Assembly: GCF_002220365.1 (NCBI RefSeq)
Contig: NZ_MTHB01000206.1
Span: 62,001 to 126,000 of the forward strand
DNA from: Caballeronia sordidicola
GTDB lineage: Bacteria; Pseudomonadota; Gammaproteobacteria; Burkholderiales; Burkholderiaceae
Reading direction: 5' to 3'
Length of the DNA: 64,000 bases
Made by a program: the position numbers and the translations under genes. The notes below the pieces were generated by a model. That model was not told the origin of the DNA. It saw only the letters and a list, made by a program, of their open reading frames with translations, and made no database searches. Positions 36,283 to 44,472 of the stretch are shown one piece after another (the first letter of the stretch is position 1; every line of letters starts with the position of its first letter).

Positions 36283-36340
36283 TTCATCATCGTTTTCCCG
36301 ATGTGACGCGATGATGAACGTCAAGAATTGTTGCGCAACA
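36283..36340. promoter_or_regulatory. Palindromic elements upstream of the phaC promoter
   Basis: The perfect palindrome TGTTGCGCAACA (36329-36340) and a 10-bp inverted repeat with a 16-base spacer (36283-36318) lie 40-120 bp upstream of the -35 box. PhaR or another regulator could bind here; the TGC..GCA content fits PhaR's reported taste for TGC-rich sites, but this is inference. Confidence 0.4.
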
Positions 36341-36461
36341 TAAATCACGCCCGCAGCGGCCAGTGACACGTTTTACGGGCTCAGCAAAAAGCGTGCGCTT
36401 GGCATAGGCAAACATCAGGTCAGGCGGTTCGAGCAGGATCTGCGCTGGTCGTGTTTGTGAT

Positions 36462-37364
36462 CTAGTCTGCGAGCCAGATCATCGCGGCCATGCGCCCCGT
36501 TGTCCGGTCCCGTCGATACGAATAGAACCGGTCTGCGTCAGTCATCGTGCAAAACGTCCCGCCGTGGACGTTCTCGGGCGGCACACCGGCCCGTTCCAGG
36601 CGCAAACGGGCGAGCGCATGGAGATTGGCGAGATATTTGTGTTTCTCTTCACGCCTGGCGAAAGCGGCAAAGGTTGCATCGCGACAGGCAGGATCGGCCG
36701 CAGCGATAAACGCGTCGAGCACATCCTCACCTACTTCGAACGCCACCGGGCCAATCGCCGGACCGAGCCATGCGTGCAACTTACCGGGCTGGGCGCCCGC
36801 AAGATGCGCGACCCGCTCCGCCGTCTTTTCCACGATTCCAGCCGCCAGTCCACGCCAGCCTGCGTGCGCTGCGCCAACGGCGCGGCCGGCTGCATCGCAG
36901 AAAAGCACCGGCAGGCAGTCCGCGATCATGACAACGCATACGACTCCCGCCCGGTCGGTCACCGCTGCGTCGGCCTTGACCGCCGACGAGGGAGAACCAG
37001 CGCAGCGGTCGATCACCGCACCGGCATCCTCGATCTGTACGCCATGCACCTGCTCGAGCCATGCAACCGGGGCGCCAGCGAGTTCCACCACGCGGCGGCG
37101 ATTTTCCATCACGGCGTCGGGTACGTCGCCCGTATGCAGGCCGAGGTTGAGACCGCCGCGAACATTCGCACCGCCATACGGCGTGGCGCTCACGCCCCCA
37201 TTGCGTGTGGTCGCGAGCGCCTTCACTCGCGGCGAAACCGCATTGGGACCGCCGGACCAGCCGGGCCAAAGGCAATCATCGTGGCGAAGCGGCGGGTAAG
37301 CCGAAAATTTCGCGGTGAAGTCAGCCGCCAAATCGATCTCGGATGGGCTCACCATTGGCGTCAT
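36462..37364 (-). CDS. pgeF: Peptidoglycan editing factor / YfiH laccase-domain protein
   Basis: A 300-residue DUF152 (YfiH/LACC1) protein. The metal-site histidines lie in [23 protein letters not shown] and the [13 protein letters not shown] segment has the conserved Cys. Family members cleave or oxidise purine nucleosides, and E. coli YfiH edits misincorporated serine in peptidoglycan precursors. The ATG overlaps the rluD stop (ATGA), matching the usual rluD-yfiH pairing. The main cellular role here is inferred. Confidence 0.92.
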   Translation of the reverse strand: MTPMVSPSEIDLAADFTAKFSAYPPLRHDDCLWPGWSGGPNAVSPRVKALATTRNGGVSATPYGGANVRGGLNLGLHTGDVPDAVMENRRRVVELAGAPVAWLEQVHGVQIEDAGAVIDRCAGSPSSAVKADAAVTDRAGVVCVVMIADCLPVLFCDAAGRAVGAAHAGWRGLAAGIVEKTAERVAHLAGAQPGKLHAWLGPAIGPVAFEVGEDVLDAFIAAADPACRDATFAAFARREEKHKYLANLHALARLRLERAGVPPENVHGGTFCTMTDADRFYSYRRDRTTGRMAAMIWLAD

Positions 37365-38611
37365 TCCTCGTCATCATCATCGTCATATTCGATTGGCTGC
37401 GACTCGTCCCAGCCACCGCGCGCCTGAACGCCGCCATCGTCTTCATCGATGAAATCCGCATCCTCGGGATCGAGATCCGTCGCTTCGTCGCGACCCAGGC
37501 CCAATTCTGCCGCCAACGCTTCAATATCCTCCGGCACATCCGCGCGCCAGCTGATCTCGCGACCCGTGGTCGGATGAATCAGCCCAAGCCGCCAGGCATG
37601 CAGCGCCTGGCGATTGAACCCGTCCGGCAGCGGCTGCACCGAACGCTTGCCACGCGCGTGGCCGTAGATGGGGTCCCCCAGCAACGGATGGCGGATATGC
37701 GCGCAATGCACGCGGATCTGGTGTGTGCGGCCGGTATCGAGATCGCAGTGAACCGCGGACACCGGCTGGTTGTTCCACATCGCGCGGTCGATGGTGCGGT
37801 AGTGCGTACGGGCGTATTTCCCCGATGCGCTCTCCACCACCGCCATGCGCGTACGATCGCGCGGATCGCGGCCAATCGGGGCGTCGATAGTGCCTTCGTC
37901 CGGCATCGTCCCCCATACCAGCGCGACATAGCGGCGTTTCACCGTGCGTGCCTGCAACTGGCGCGTCAGGATCGTCTGCGCTTCGAGCGTGCGCGCCACC
38001 ACCATCAGCCCCGACGTCTCCTTGTCCAACCGATGCACGATACCCGCGCGCGGCAAGCCGGCGGCGGCATCGCCGTACCGGTACAGCAAGCCGTTGAGCA
38101 GCGTGCCGCTCCAGTTGCCCGCGGCCGGATGCACGACCATGCCCGCGGGCTTGTTGATGACCACAAGCGCATCGTCTTCGTAGACTATCTCAAGCGGCAC
38201 CGGTTCCGGTGTGAACGCGAGCTGTTCGGGCAGCAAATCGGGAATCAGCGTGATCGTGGCGCCGAGTGGCACGGGCTGCCGGATCTTCGCGGTCGCGCCA
38301 TCGACCTGCACACGTTGCGCATCAATCCAGGTCTGCAAGCGGCTACGTGAAAACTCGGGAAACAGGCGCGCCATGACCTTGTCGAGACGCTCGCCGGCGT
38401 ACTCGTCGGGGACGAGGATCGTGCGCGGCGTTTCGGCGTCGGCGCGCCGCTCGTGCAGGTTGGTGGGCACGGGTTTGCCGTGAATCTCGCTTGCCGCGTC
38501 CGGCGCAGCGGCCGGTTCGGTCAAATCGTCCGGACGTGCGTCGTCGGCCGATGCGCTTGGGCTATAATCTTTGCTGCGATCTTTGGTACGACTTGTACTT
38601 GAGCGGGTCAT
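37361..38611 (-). CDS. rluD: 23S rRNA pseudouridine(1911/1915/1917) synthase
   Basis: This enzyme makes pseudouridines in helix 69 of 23S rRNA. The 416 residues have an S4 RNA-binding part ([25 protein letters not shown]), the catalytic Asp in [10 protein letters not shown], and the C-terminal GRTHQIRVH motif. N-terminal (about 60 residues) and C-terminal (acid-rich, five Asp in a row) extensions are longer than in E. coli RluD. It is divergent from bamD with 46 bp between the two start codons, as is common in proteobacteria. Confidence 0.95.
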   Translation of the reverse strand: MTRSSTSRTKDRSKDYSPSASADDARPDDLTEPAAAPDAASEIHGKPVPTNLHERRADAETPRTILVPDEYAGERLDKVMARLFPEFSRSRLQTWIDAQRVQVDGATAKIRQPVPLGATITLIPDLLPEQLAFTPEPVPLEIVYEDDALVVINKPAGMVVHPAAGNWSGTLLNGLLYRYGDAAAGLPRAGIVHRLDKETSGLMVVARTLEAQTILTRQLQARTVKRRYVALVWGTMPDEGTIDAPIGRDPRDRTRMAVVESASGKYARTHYRTIDRAMWNNQPVSAVHCDLDTGRTHQIRVHCAHIRHPLLGDPIYGHARGKRSVQPLPDGFNRQALHAWRLGLIHPTTGREISWRADVPEDIEALAAELGLGRDEATDLDPEDADFIDEDDGGVQARGGWDESQPIEYDDDDDEE

Positions 38612-38657
38612 TTAGACTGAAAAGCTGGGAATTAGCCAGAAAGGCATGAGCTAGAAA

Positions 38658-39542
38658 ATGCAAGCACTGATGCGAGCCGTGAATCAAGCTTTGAGAACCG
38701 TTTTGAACCCTGTCCGTCAACTGGTCCGGCTATCGTCGAACTCGTCTGTCAAGGTCATGGCGCTGGCTGCGAGTGCCGTCATTGTTGCGGGCTGCCATGG
38801 TTTGCCCGAGAAAACCGACGAAACGGCAACGTGGAATAACGGCAAATTATACTCGGAGGCGCAGGATGCGCTGACCGGCGGTGACTTCGGCAAATGTGCG
38901 AAGTATTTCGAGAACCTTGAAGGTCGCGACCCGTTCGGTCATTTCGCGCAACAAGCACAGATCAATGTCGCTTACTGCGACTGGAAGGACAGTGAAACTG
39001 CTTCGGCAGATTCGGCTATCGACCGCTTCATCAAGTTGCATCCGGATCACCCTGACATTGCCTACGCGTATTACCTGAAAGGCATGATCCACTTCAACGA
39101 CGACCTCGGTCTGTTCGGCCGCTTCTCCGGCCAAGACATGAGCGAGCGCGATCCGGTGTCGCTGCGCGAATCGTACGACGCATTCAAGGTCGTGGTCGAC
39201 AAATATCCGCAGAGCAAATATGCGCCCGATGCTGCTCAGCGCATGCGCTACATTGTGAACGCGCTCGCTTCGCATGAAGTGCACGCTGCAGATTATTACT
39301 ATCGGCGTGGCGCTTATGTCGCGGCAATCAACCGTGCGCAGCTCGCGATCCGTGAATACCGGAATGCGCCTGCAACGGAAGATGCGTTGCACATCATGAT
39401 GCTGTCGTATGGCAAGCTCGATCAGCCCCAGTTGGAAGGCGATACGAAGCGCGTTCTGGCCGCTACCTTCCCCGACAGCCCCTATGTCACCGGCAAGTCG
39501 CGCCCGGGTAAGGAAAACAAATCGTGGTGGCAGATCTGGTAA
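38658..39542 (+). CDS. bamD: Outer-membrane protein assembly factor BamD
   Basis: An essential lipoprotein of the BAM complex that inserts beta-barrel proteins into the outer membrane. The lipobox is VAGC (Cys 46) and the mature part has about five TPR-like repeats (QDALTGGDFGKCAKYFENLEGRDPFGHFAQQAQINVAYCDWK). The 294-residue reading places a 30-residue lead before the signal core; translation could instead begin at Met 34 just before ALAASAVIVAGC. It is divergent from rluD and followed by a strong terminator. Confidence 0.95.
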   Translation: MQALMRAVNQALRTVLNPVRQLVRLSSNSSVKVMALAASAVIVAGCHGLPEKTDETATWNNGKLYSEAQDALTGGDFGKCAKYFENLEGRDPFGHFAQQAQINVAYCDWKDSETASADSAIDRFIKLHPDHPDIAYAYYLKGMIHFNDDLGLFGRFSGQDMSERDPVSLRESYDAFKVVVDKYPQSKYAPDAAQRMRYIVNALASHEVHAADYYYRRGAYVAAINRAQLAIREYRNAPATEDALHIMMLSYGKLDQPQLEGDTKRVLAATFPDSPYVTGKSRPGKENKSWWQIW

Positions 39543-39936
39543 GCGTTTTTTTACGCTGAAGGTCAAGGCAACCGCTGCAACGAAAAAAGCCGCGCTCACT
39601 TGGAGCGCGGCTTTTTTTTCGAACACCTCACAGATTGAACCGAGTTCCGGACGGTTGATCTCCCGACAGCCTCCTCTTCCAAGAGACGCAAGGTGTGGTT
39701 CTCTTTGACGTGGAAAGTGCGCCTGGCGAGCGATTTCCCGCGTTTAGCCCGGACATTACAACGTGTTATCGGATGAGAGCTGTGCCCGTGTCATGGCCCG
39801 TTACACAAAGAATGAAAAATGTCCGTGAAGTACATACTATTGTGAATAGTCGGTCCTGATTCGGACAGCCTGCCGTATGCAAGATCTGGCTCGGCGAATC
39901 AAATCTGAAATGGCGTGGACAGTTGAGGTGATCATC
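39543..39936. other. Intergenic region downstream of bamD
   Basis: After the bamD terminator no gene is seen until 39937. A small perfect inverted repeat ACTATT-GTG-AATAGT lies at 39836-39850, about 90 bp upstream of the next start, and could be a regulatory site of that gene. Confidence 0.45.
39583..39620 (+). terminator. Rho-independent terminator of bamD
   Basis: Perfect 10-bp arms AGCCGCGCTC (39589-39598) and GAGCGCGGCT (39604-39613) with an ACTTG loop are followed by seven further T residues. A-tracts on the left make it able to act in both directions. Confidence 0.93.
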
Positions 39937-40398
39937 ATGAATGGGCGTAAAGCGTTCCAGCTATTGCTGGTGTTGGCGGCCCTGGGCGCGAGCGGCGCAG
40001 CCACGGCCGGCGGTTACTATCACGGCGGCGGCGGCTGGGGCGGCGGCTATCATGGCGGCGGCTATTACCACGGCGGGGGCTACTATCACGGCGGTTGCTG
40101 CGCAGGCGGGTCAATCGGAGTCTATTTTGGCCCGGGTTTTGTCGGTGGCTATCCGTATCCGTACCCGTACTACTCCGGCTACTACCCAAGCTACTATGCT
40201 TACGGCCCCGGGCCAGTCGTCGAACCCTCATTGCCGACGCAGTATGTCGAGCAAGGGCAACAAGCGGACATGGCGGGCGGTGGCGCACCGCAAGCAGCCT
40301 CTTGGTATTACTGCAGGAGGCCCGAGGGCTATTACCCGTACGTGAAGGCCTGCCCCGCAGGTTGGCAGAAGGTGCCGGCCCAACCACCCGGCGGCTGA
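39937..40398 (+). CDS. Gly/Tyr/His-rich exported protein
   Basis: A 153-residue protein with a signal peptide (MNGRKAFQLLLVLAALGASGAATAG), a mature part made of tandem YYHGGG / YHGGG units and a Tyr/Pro-rich middle (YPYPYPYYSGYYPSYYAYG), and a C-terminal segment with the pattern WYYC-x8-YYPYV-x2-CPAGW. I know this C-terminal pattern from other Burkholderia exported proteins, without a named function. Start 39937 follows GAGGTG. His/Gly repeats could bind metal, but nothing shows it does. Confidence 0.75.
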   Translation: MNGRKAFQLLLVLAALGASGAATAGGYYHGGGGWGGGYHGGGYYHGGGYYHGGCCAGGSIGVYFGPGFVGGYPYPYPYYSGYYPSYYAYGPGPVVEPSLPTQYVEQGQQADMAGGGAPQAASWYYCRRPEGYYPYVKACPAGWQKVPAQPPGG

Positions 40399-40534
40399 TC
40401 GCGCGGCGTGCCGCGTTTCGATGAGCGCAGCATGATCCGGCGCCACATTCGCGGGGCCGAGCATGGAAAAAGCACGCGCCAAGGGCTGCATAGCGACACA
40501 TGCTCACAGGCTAACGGCGGTAAACACGCCGCGC

Positions 40535-42799
40535 TCATTCGTCCTCTTGAGCCCCCGCCGCTTGCCTGTCGGAGAAGAAGGCGCGCACCACTTCCAGTTC
40601 GCGCGTGCGCTTGAACGGCGGCAGGCTTTGCCAGATGCGCCGGCCGTAGGGTTTATCGACGAGACGGGTATCGCAGATCATCAGCACGCCACGATCCGTT
40701 TCCGCGCGTATCAACCGGCCCGCGCCCTGCTTGAGCGTAATCACCGCCTGCGGCAACTGATGCACGGCGAACGGGCTCAGGCCCTTCTTGGTCAACGCAT
40801 CCAGCCTCGCCGACAACACCGGGTCATCGGGCGGCGCAAACGGCAGCTTGTCGATAACCACCAGCGACAGCGCATCACCACGCACGTCCACACCTTCCCA
40901 GAAGCTCTGGCTGCCCACCAGGATGGCGTTGCCATACGAGCGGAAGCGCTCGAGCAGTTCTGTGCGGCTGGCATCGCCCTGCACCAGCAGCGGATAGTCC
41001 CAGCCGCGCTGCTCGATCGTGTCACGCAGTCGCATCGCAATCCGATCGACCGCACGCAACGTCGTGCAAAGGAAAAACACGCCGCCCTTCGATGCCTCGA
41101 TCACGGGCAGCGCGCCATCGAAGACGGCGTCGGTGAAATTCGGCGACGACGGTTGCGGCAAGTTACGCGGAACGTACAACAGGCCTTGCGTCGGGTAATC
41201 GAAGGGACTGGGCAGCGTCATTGAACGACGCGCATTCAGGCCCATTTGCGCGGCGTAATGGGTGAAATCCCCCCGCACCGACAACGTCGCCGACGTAAAA
41301 ATCCACGCCCGCGGCACACCGGCGCGCTGCTTCGAGAAAATAGGCGCGACGGAAAGCGGCGTCTCGTGCAACTGCACCGTATGCGAGAACACTTCTATCC
41401 AGCGCACCATTTCGTTTGGATCGGCTTTCGCCGCCGCTTCAGCTTCCTCGGCTACCGCCTTTTCGACAGCAGTCGGCGGCGCGGTCCAGCCACCCAGCAA
41501 GCCCTGCAATTCTCGCGCACGGCGCAACAACGCGCCGAGCGACTCGGCCCGCTCAGCGTGCGCGCCAAGCGCCTTGGTAAGTGCGTCCAGATGCTCTTCA
41601 AGCGTGTCGAGCGCGTCGAATAGCGGGTGGTCGTCGGCAAGCTGGCCAAGCGACATGCGCACCGAATCTTCTTTAAACGCCAGTCGCACGTCGCGCGCCG
41701 CACGTTCCAGCGCAGCGCCGAGTTTCGTCCAGTCGGAGAAATCGCGGGCGTGGCTCAAGCCTTCCGCGACAGCGTCGCGGGCCAGTTCGAGAAACTGCGT
41801 GGTGGATACCGTCTCGCCAAAAAACAGCGTCGCGGTTTCGGGCAACTGATGCGCTTCGTCGAAGATGATGGTATTTGCCGTCGGCAGCAACTCGGCCATG
41901 CCGGTGTCGCGCAACATGACATCGGCGAAAAAAAGGTGGTGATTCACCACCACGATATCCGCCTGCTGCGCCTCGCGCCGCGCCTGCATCACGAAGCACT
42001 CTTTGTACTGCGGGCATTCCTGGCCGAGGCAATTGTCACGCGTAGACGTGACCATCGGCCAGACGGGTGAATTTTCGGGCACGCTCGCCAGTTCAGCTTT
42101 GTCGCCGGTGCGCGTAATCTTGGCGAACCGAATGATTTCCTGCAGATGCGACGTGTCCTGGCGCGTGGGCAAACGGCCATTGTCAGCCGTGCGTTGCAGG
42201 TAGTAGTGACACAGGTAATTCGCGCGCCCTTTGAGCATGGCGACCGACACGGGCACGGCGAGCGCGTCGCGCACGGTGGGAATGTCGCGCTGGAATAGCT
42301 GGTCCTGCAAGTGCTTCGTGCCCGTCGAGACGATCACCTTGCCGCCCCACAGCATGGCCGGCACGAGATACGCGAAGGTCTTGCCCGTACCCGTACCCGC
42401 TTCCACAATCAGCGTGTTCTCGCCCCCGTCGATTCCCGTCGATGCCGTCGCCACGCCCAGATCGCCCGCATCTTCTTCATGAACGACAGGCGCATCCGAT
42501 GGCCCGAGCTTGCGCGCGGGACGGCGTTGCGCGTCGAACATCGCGGGTTCAGGCATGGCGCGCCCGGACGCCTCCATGGCGGCCGCTACGGCGCGCGCCA
42601 TGTCGACCTGCGAAGCACGCGAGCGATAACCATCAATTTGCCGCGCCAACAAACCCTCGGCGGCAAAAATCGCGTCGAGTTCAGTGCGGCGCTTCGGTGC
42701 CAGCGTGAGCGAAAGCGTGGTGTCGGGGACACCTGCCTTCGCGGCCGGCTTCAGCACGGATTCCGCGTTCGCTGTGAGAGCATTGTCGGGTGAATTCAA
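40535..42799 (-). CDS. dinG: ATP-dependent helicase DinG / YoaA family
   Basis: A 754-residue XPD-like 5'-3' helicase. Motifs in order are Walker A EAGTGTGKT, the iron-sulfur cluster cysteines (LCHYYLQ, DNCLGQECPQYKECF), NHHLFF, DEAH in IIFDEAHQL, then QSFWEGVDVRGD and the final QGAGRLIR arginine motif. E. coli DinG resolves R-loops and is SOS-regulated; YoaA is a close relative, so the symbol is a best fit. The first codon is TTG, seven bases after AGGAA, with no ATG nearby. No LexA-like box was recognised upstream. Confidence 0.9.
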   Translation of the reverse strand: MNSPDNALTANAESVLKPAAKAGVPDTTLSLTLAPKRRTELDAIFAAEGLLARQIDGYRSRASQVDMARAVAAAMEASGRAMPEPAMFDAQRRPARKLGPSDAPVVHEEDAGDLGVATASTGIDGGENTLIVEAGTGTGKTFAYLVPAMLWGGKVIVSTGTKHLQDQLFQRDIPTVRDALAVPVSVAMLKGRANYLCHYYLQRTADNGRLPTRQDTSHLQEIIRFAKITRTGDKAELASVPENSPVWPMVTSTRDNCLGQECPQYKECFVMQARREAQQADIVVVNHHLFFADVMLRDTGMAELLPTANTIIFDEAHQLPETATLFFGETVSTTQFLELARDAVAEGLSHARDFSDWTKLGAALERAARDVRLAFKEDSVRMSLGQLADDHPLFDALDTLEEHLDALTKALGAHAERAESLGALLRRARELQGLLGGWTAPPTAVEKAVAEEAEAAAKADPNEMVRWIEVFSHTVQLHETPLSVAPIFSKQRAGVPRAWIFTSATLSVRGDFTHYAAQMGLNARRSMTLPSPFDYPTQGLLYVPRNLPQPSSPNFTDAVFDGALPVIEASKGGVFFLCTTLRAVDRIAMRLRDTIEQRGWDYPLLVQGDASRTELLERFRSYGNAILVGSQSFWEGVDVRGDALSLVVIDKLPFAPPDDPVLSARLDALTKKGLSPFAVHQLPQAVITLKQGAGRLIRAETDRGVLMICDTRLVDKPYGRRIWQSLPPFKRTRELEVVRAFFSDRQAAGAQEDE

Positions 42800-42942
42800 A
42801 GGGACGTTCCTGCTTGTGTTCCGGCTTGGTGACTCGTGTCAGCAAGCCAGGCTTGTTCTACCGTTGCCAGCGAGGCGCCAGGGGCGGCTGGCGTAAAAGT
42901 TCTTCCGGTCCGCGCATGCTTCACGTATGCATCGCATGTACG

Positions 42943-43170
42943 TCATGGATTCAAGCGCACGTCCGGTTCCAACTGCAATTGCAGCAGGATGATGGTGTCC
43001 TTCACTTTGAGCTTGCGCTTCTTCAGGCGCTTGATCTCGAGGTCGTTGATGCCGGGAACCTCAGCCATCTTGCCGATAAGACTATCCAGGCCGTGATGCT
43101 CCGCTTCCAGCTGCCCGATCCGTTCGCGGATCGTGCCTGTGTCGACTGCTGCTGCAGGATACGCATGCAT
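42943..43170 (-). CDS. YdcH/DUF465 family small protein
   Basis: A 75-residue helical protein with the DUF465 pattern: HHGLDSLIGK then EIKRLKKRKLKVKDTIILL, a short coiled coil. Homologues (YdcH) are uncharacterised. Start ATG 43170 follows GGAGG; a GTG at 43182 is also in frame. It is on the same strand as dinG, 143 bp upstream, and 75 bp after the Gln-rich protein. Confidence 0.88.
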   Translation of the reverse strand: MHAYPAAAVDTGTIRERIGQLEAEHHGLDSLIGKMAEVPGINDLEIKRLKKRKLKVKDTIILLQLQLEPDVRLNP

Positions 43171-43245
43171 ATTCGCCTCCACTGGTCGCGGCGAGCCGCT
43201 TCAGGTCACTGACGGCGTCGCCCGAGGTTGCTGTCCGGCCCCGGC

Positions 43246-44286
43246 TTACTTGGATTGCTGCTGCTGTTGCTGTTGTTGCTGCTTGAGCTCTTGCTGATGC
43301 GCCTGGTCTGCCGCGTCCTGCTGCGCCCGCTGTTGCTGCTTGGCGGCGGCTTCCTTCTGCCGCGACTGGACTTCGGCCTGATGCTCCGCAGCGTCACGTT
43401 GCTTGGCTGCAAAGCGCTCCGCCTTGTCCTCGCGGTCCTTTGCGTCCTGCACGCCGCGCGCGGCGGCATCGGCAAGTTTCTTCTGGTAATCCGCCTGCTT
43501 ACGGTCGTAATCGGCTTGGTTCGCCGCGCGCTGCGGCGCCTCCGCATTTCGCTGCGCCGCCGACAACTCGTTCTGGCGCTGCTTCTCTGCAAACGACTCC
43601 GCGCTCGCCTTCTCGTTCGCCGCGCGCTGCGGCGCCTCGGATGCGTACTGCGCCCGTTTGATCGCCGTTTGCTGGTCGCGCTGCTGCGCGTGCTGCAGAC
43701 GTTGTTCGTCGTCGAGCGCCAATTGTTCCTTGCGAATTTGCTGTGCTACTTCACGCTTCGCGTCGCGCGCTTTGTCCAGGCAGTGATTGACGAAAAAATC
43801 GCTGTAGCAATTGTGCTGCTTGACCCCATAGAGATAGTTGTTCTCCGCGCTGCGAACGTCCAACGCCTTCTGGCGCGAGGTGAAACCATTTGGATCGGCA
43901 GTGGTTTGCGCTGTGCCGGCATCGATTGCGCCACTTGCTCCAACCTGACCCGCCGCCCGGTTTGCCGGCAAGCCCGATGCAGCTTGCGCGGCAGAGTCTT
44001 GCGGGTCGCTTTCATCGAGCGGCGTCTGCGTGACCGACGTACCCGGGTTGATGGGCTTCGGTGTCTGCGCCATGACGGCCGTGCCGAACCCCGCACAGGT
44101 TAGCGCGAACAATATTGCCGCAACGGGCCGGGCGAAGGGCAAGACCTGCCGTACGATGGCAACACCGCCACCCGATGCGGCCAGACCGGTCGAGGCGAAC
44201 AAATCGACTGGAGCAGTCGGCAAAGCGGGCGAAAGGCGGGAAGTCGGCAACGTGATAGCCAGCGTGGTAGACAAGGAGACGGACAA
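43246..44286 (-). CDS. Gln-rich coiled-coil exported protein
   Basis: Long helical, highly charged protein of up to 346 residues with many Ala/Gln/Arg/Lys heptads (AEAPQRAANEK-type units) and a C-terminal run of nine Gln. It contains CYSDFFVNHCLDKARDAKREV, a Cys pair region I recognise in Burkholderia proteins of unknown function. No ATG precedes the signal-like segment (LPFARPVAAILFALTCAGFGTAVMA), so the true start is a TTG: either 44286 or TTG 44142 directly at the signal. Likely periplasmic. Function unknown. Confidence 0.75.
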   Translation of the reverse strand: MSVSLSTTLAITLPTSRLSPALPTAPVDLFASTGLAASGGGVAIVRQVLPFARPVAAILFALTCAGFGTAVMAQTPKPINPGTSVTQTPLDESDPQDSAAQAASGLPANRAAGQVGASGAIDAGTAQTTADPNGFTSRQKALDVRSAENNYLYGVKQHNCYSDFFVNHCLDKARDAKREVAQQIRKEQLALDDEQRLQHAQQRDQQTAIKRAQYASEAPQRAANEKASAESFAEKQRQNELSAAQRNAEAPQRAANQADYDRKQADYQKKLADAAARGVQDAKDREDKAERFAAKQRDAAEHQAEVQSRQKEAAAKQQQRAQQDAADQAHQQELKQQQQQQQQQSK

Positions 44287-44472
44287 GGTAGTGAAAAGCA
44301 GCTTCTACGATCCTGAAATTCTATCACCGCGCGCCGGAGCCCTCCGGCATTTATGGCAAAATGCCCCGCTTCACCAACCCGGCAAACGTGTTCGCGCGGC
44401 TTACAGTGAAATGCGAGTGAAATGCGCGGTACGAAAAGCCCTTGATGAGCCAGCAGGCTGACGCAGACCCCC

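Larger units (their letters stand above)
36072..36461. other. phaC upstream region
   Basis: These 390 bases hold the phaC promoter (annotated separately), a perfect 12-bp palindrome TGTTGCGCAACA at 36329-36340 and an inverted repeat with 10-bp arms TTCATCATCG (36283-36292) and CGATGATGAA (36309-36318). No gene is seen. The stretch is AT-richer than its flanks. Confidence 0.6.

Noticed and set aside
36283-36318. Possible terminator upstream of phaC
   Set aside because: On the strand transcribed from pgeF the stem is followed by A residues rather than T, so it does not fit intrinsic termination.
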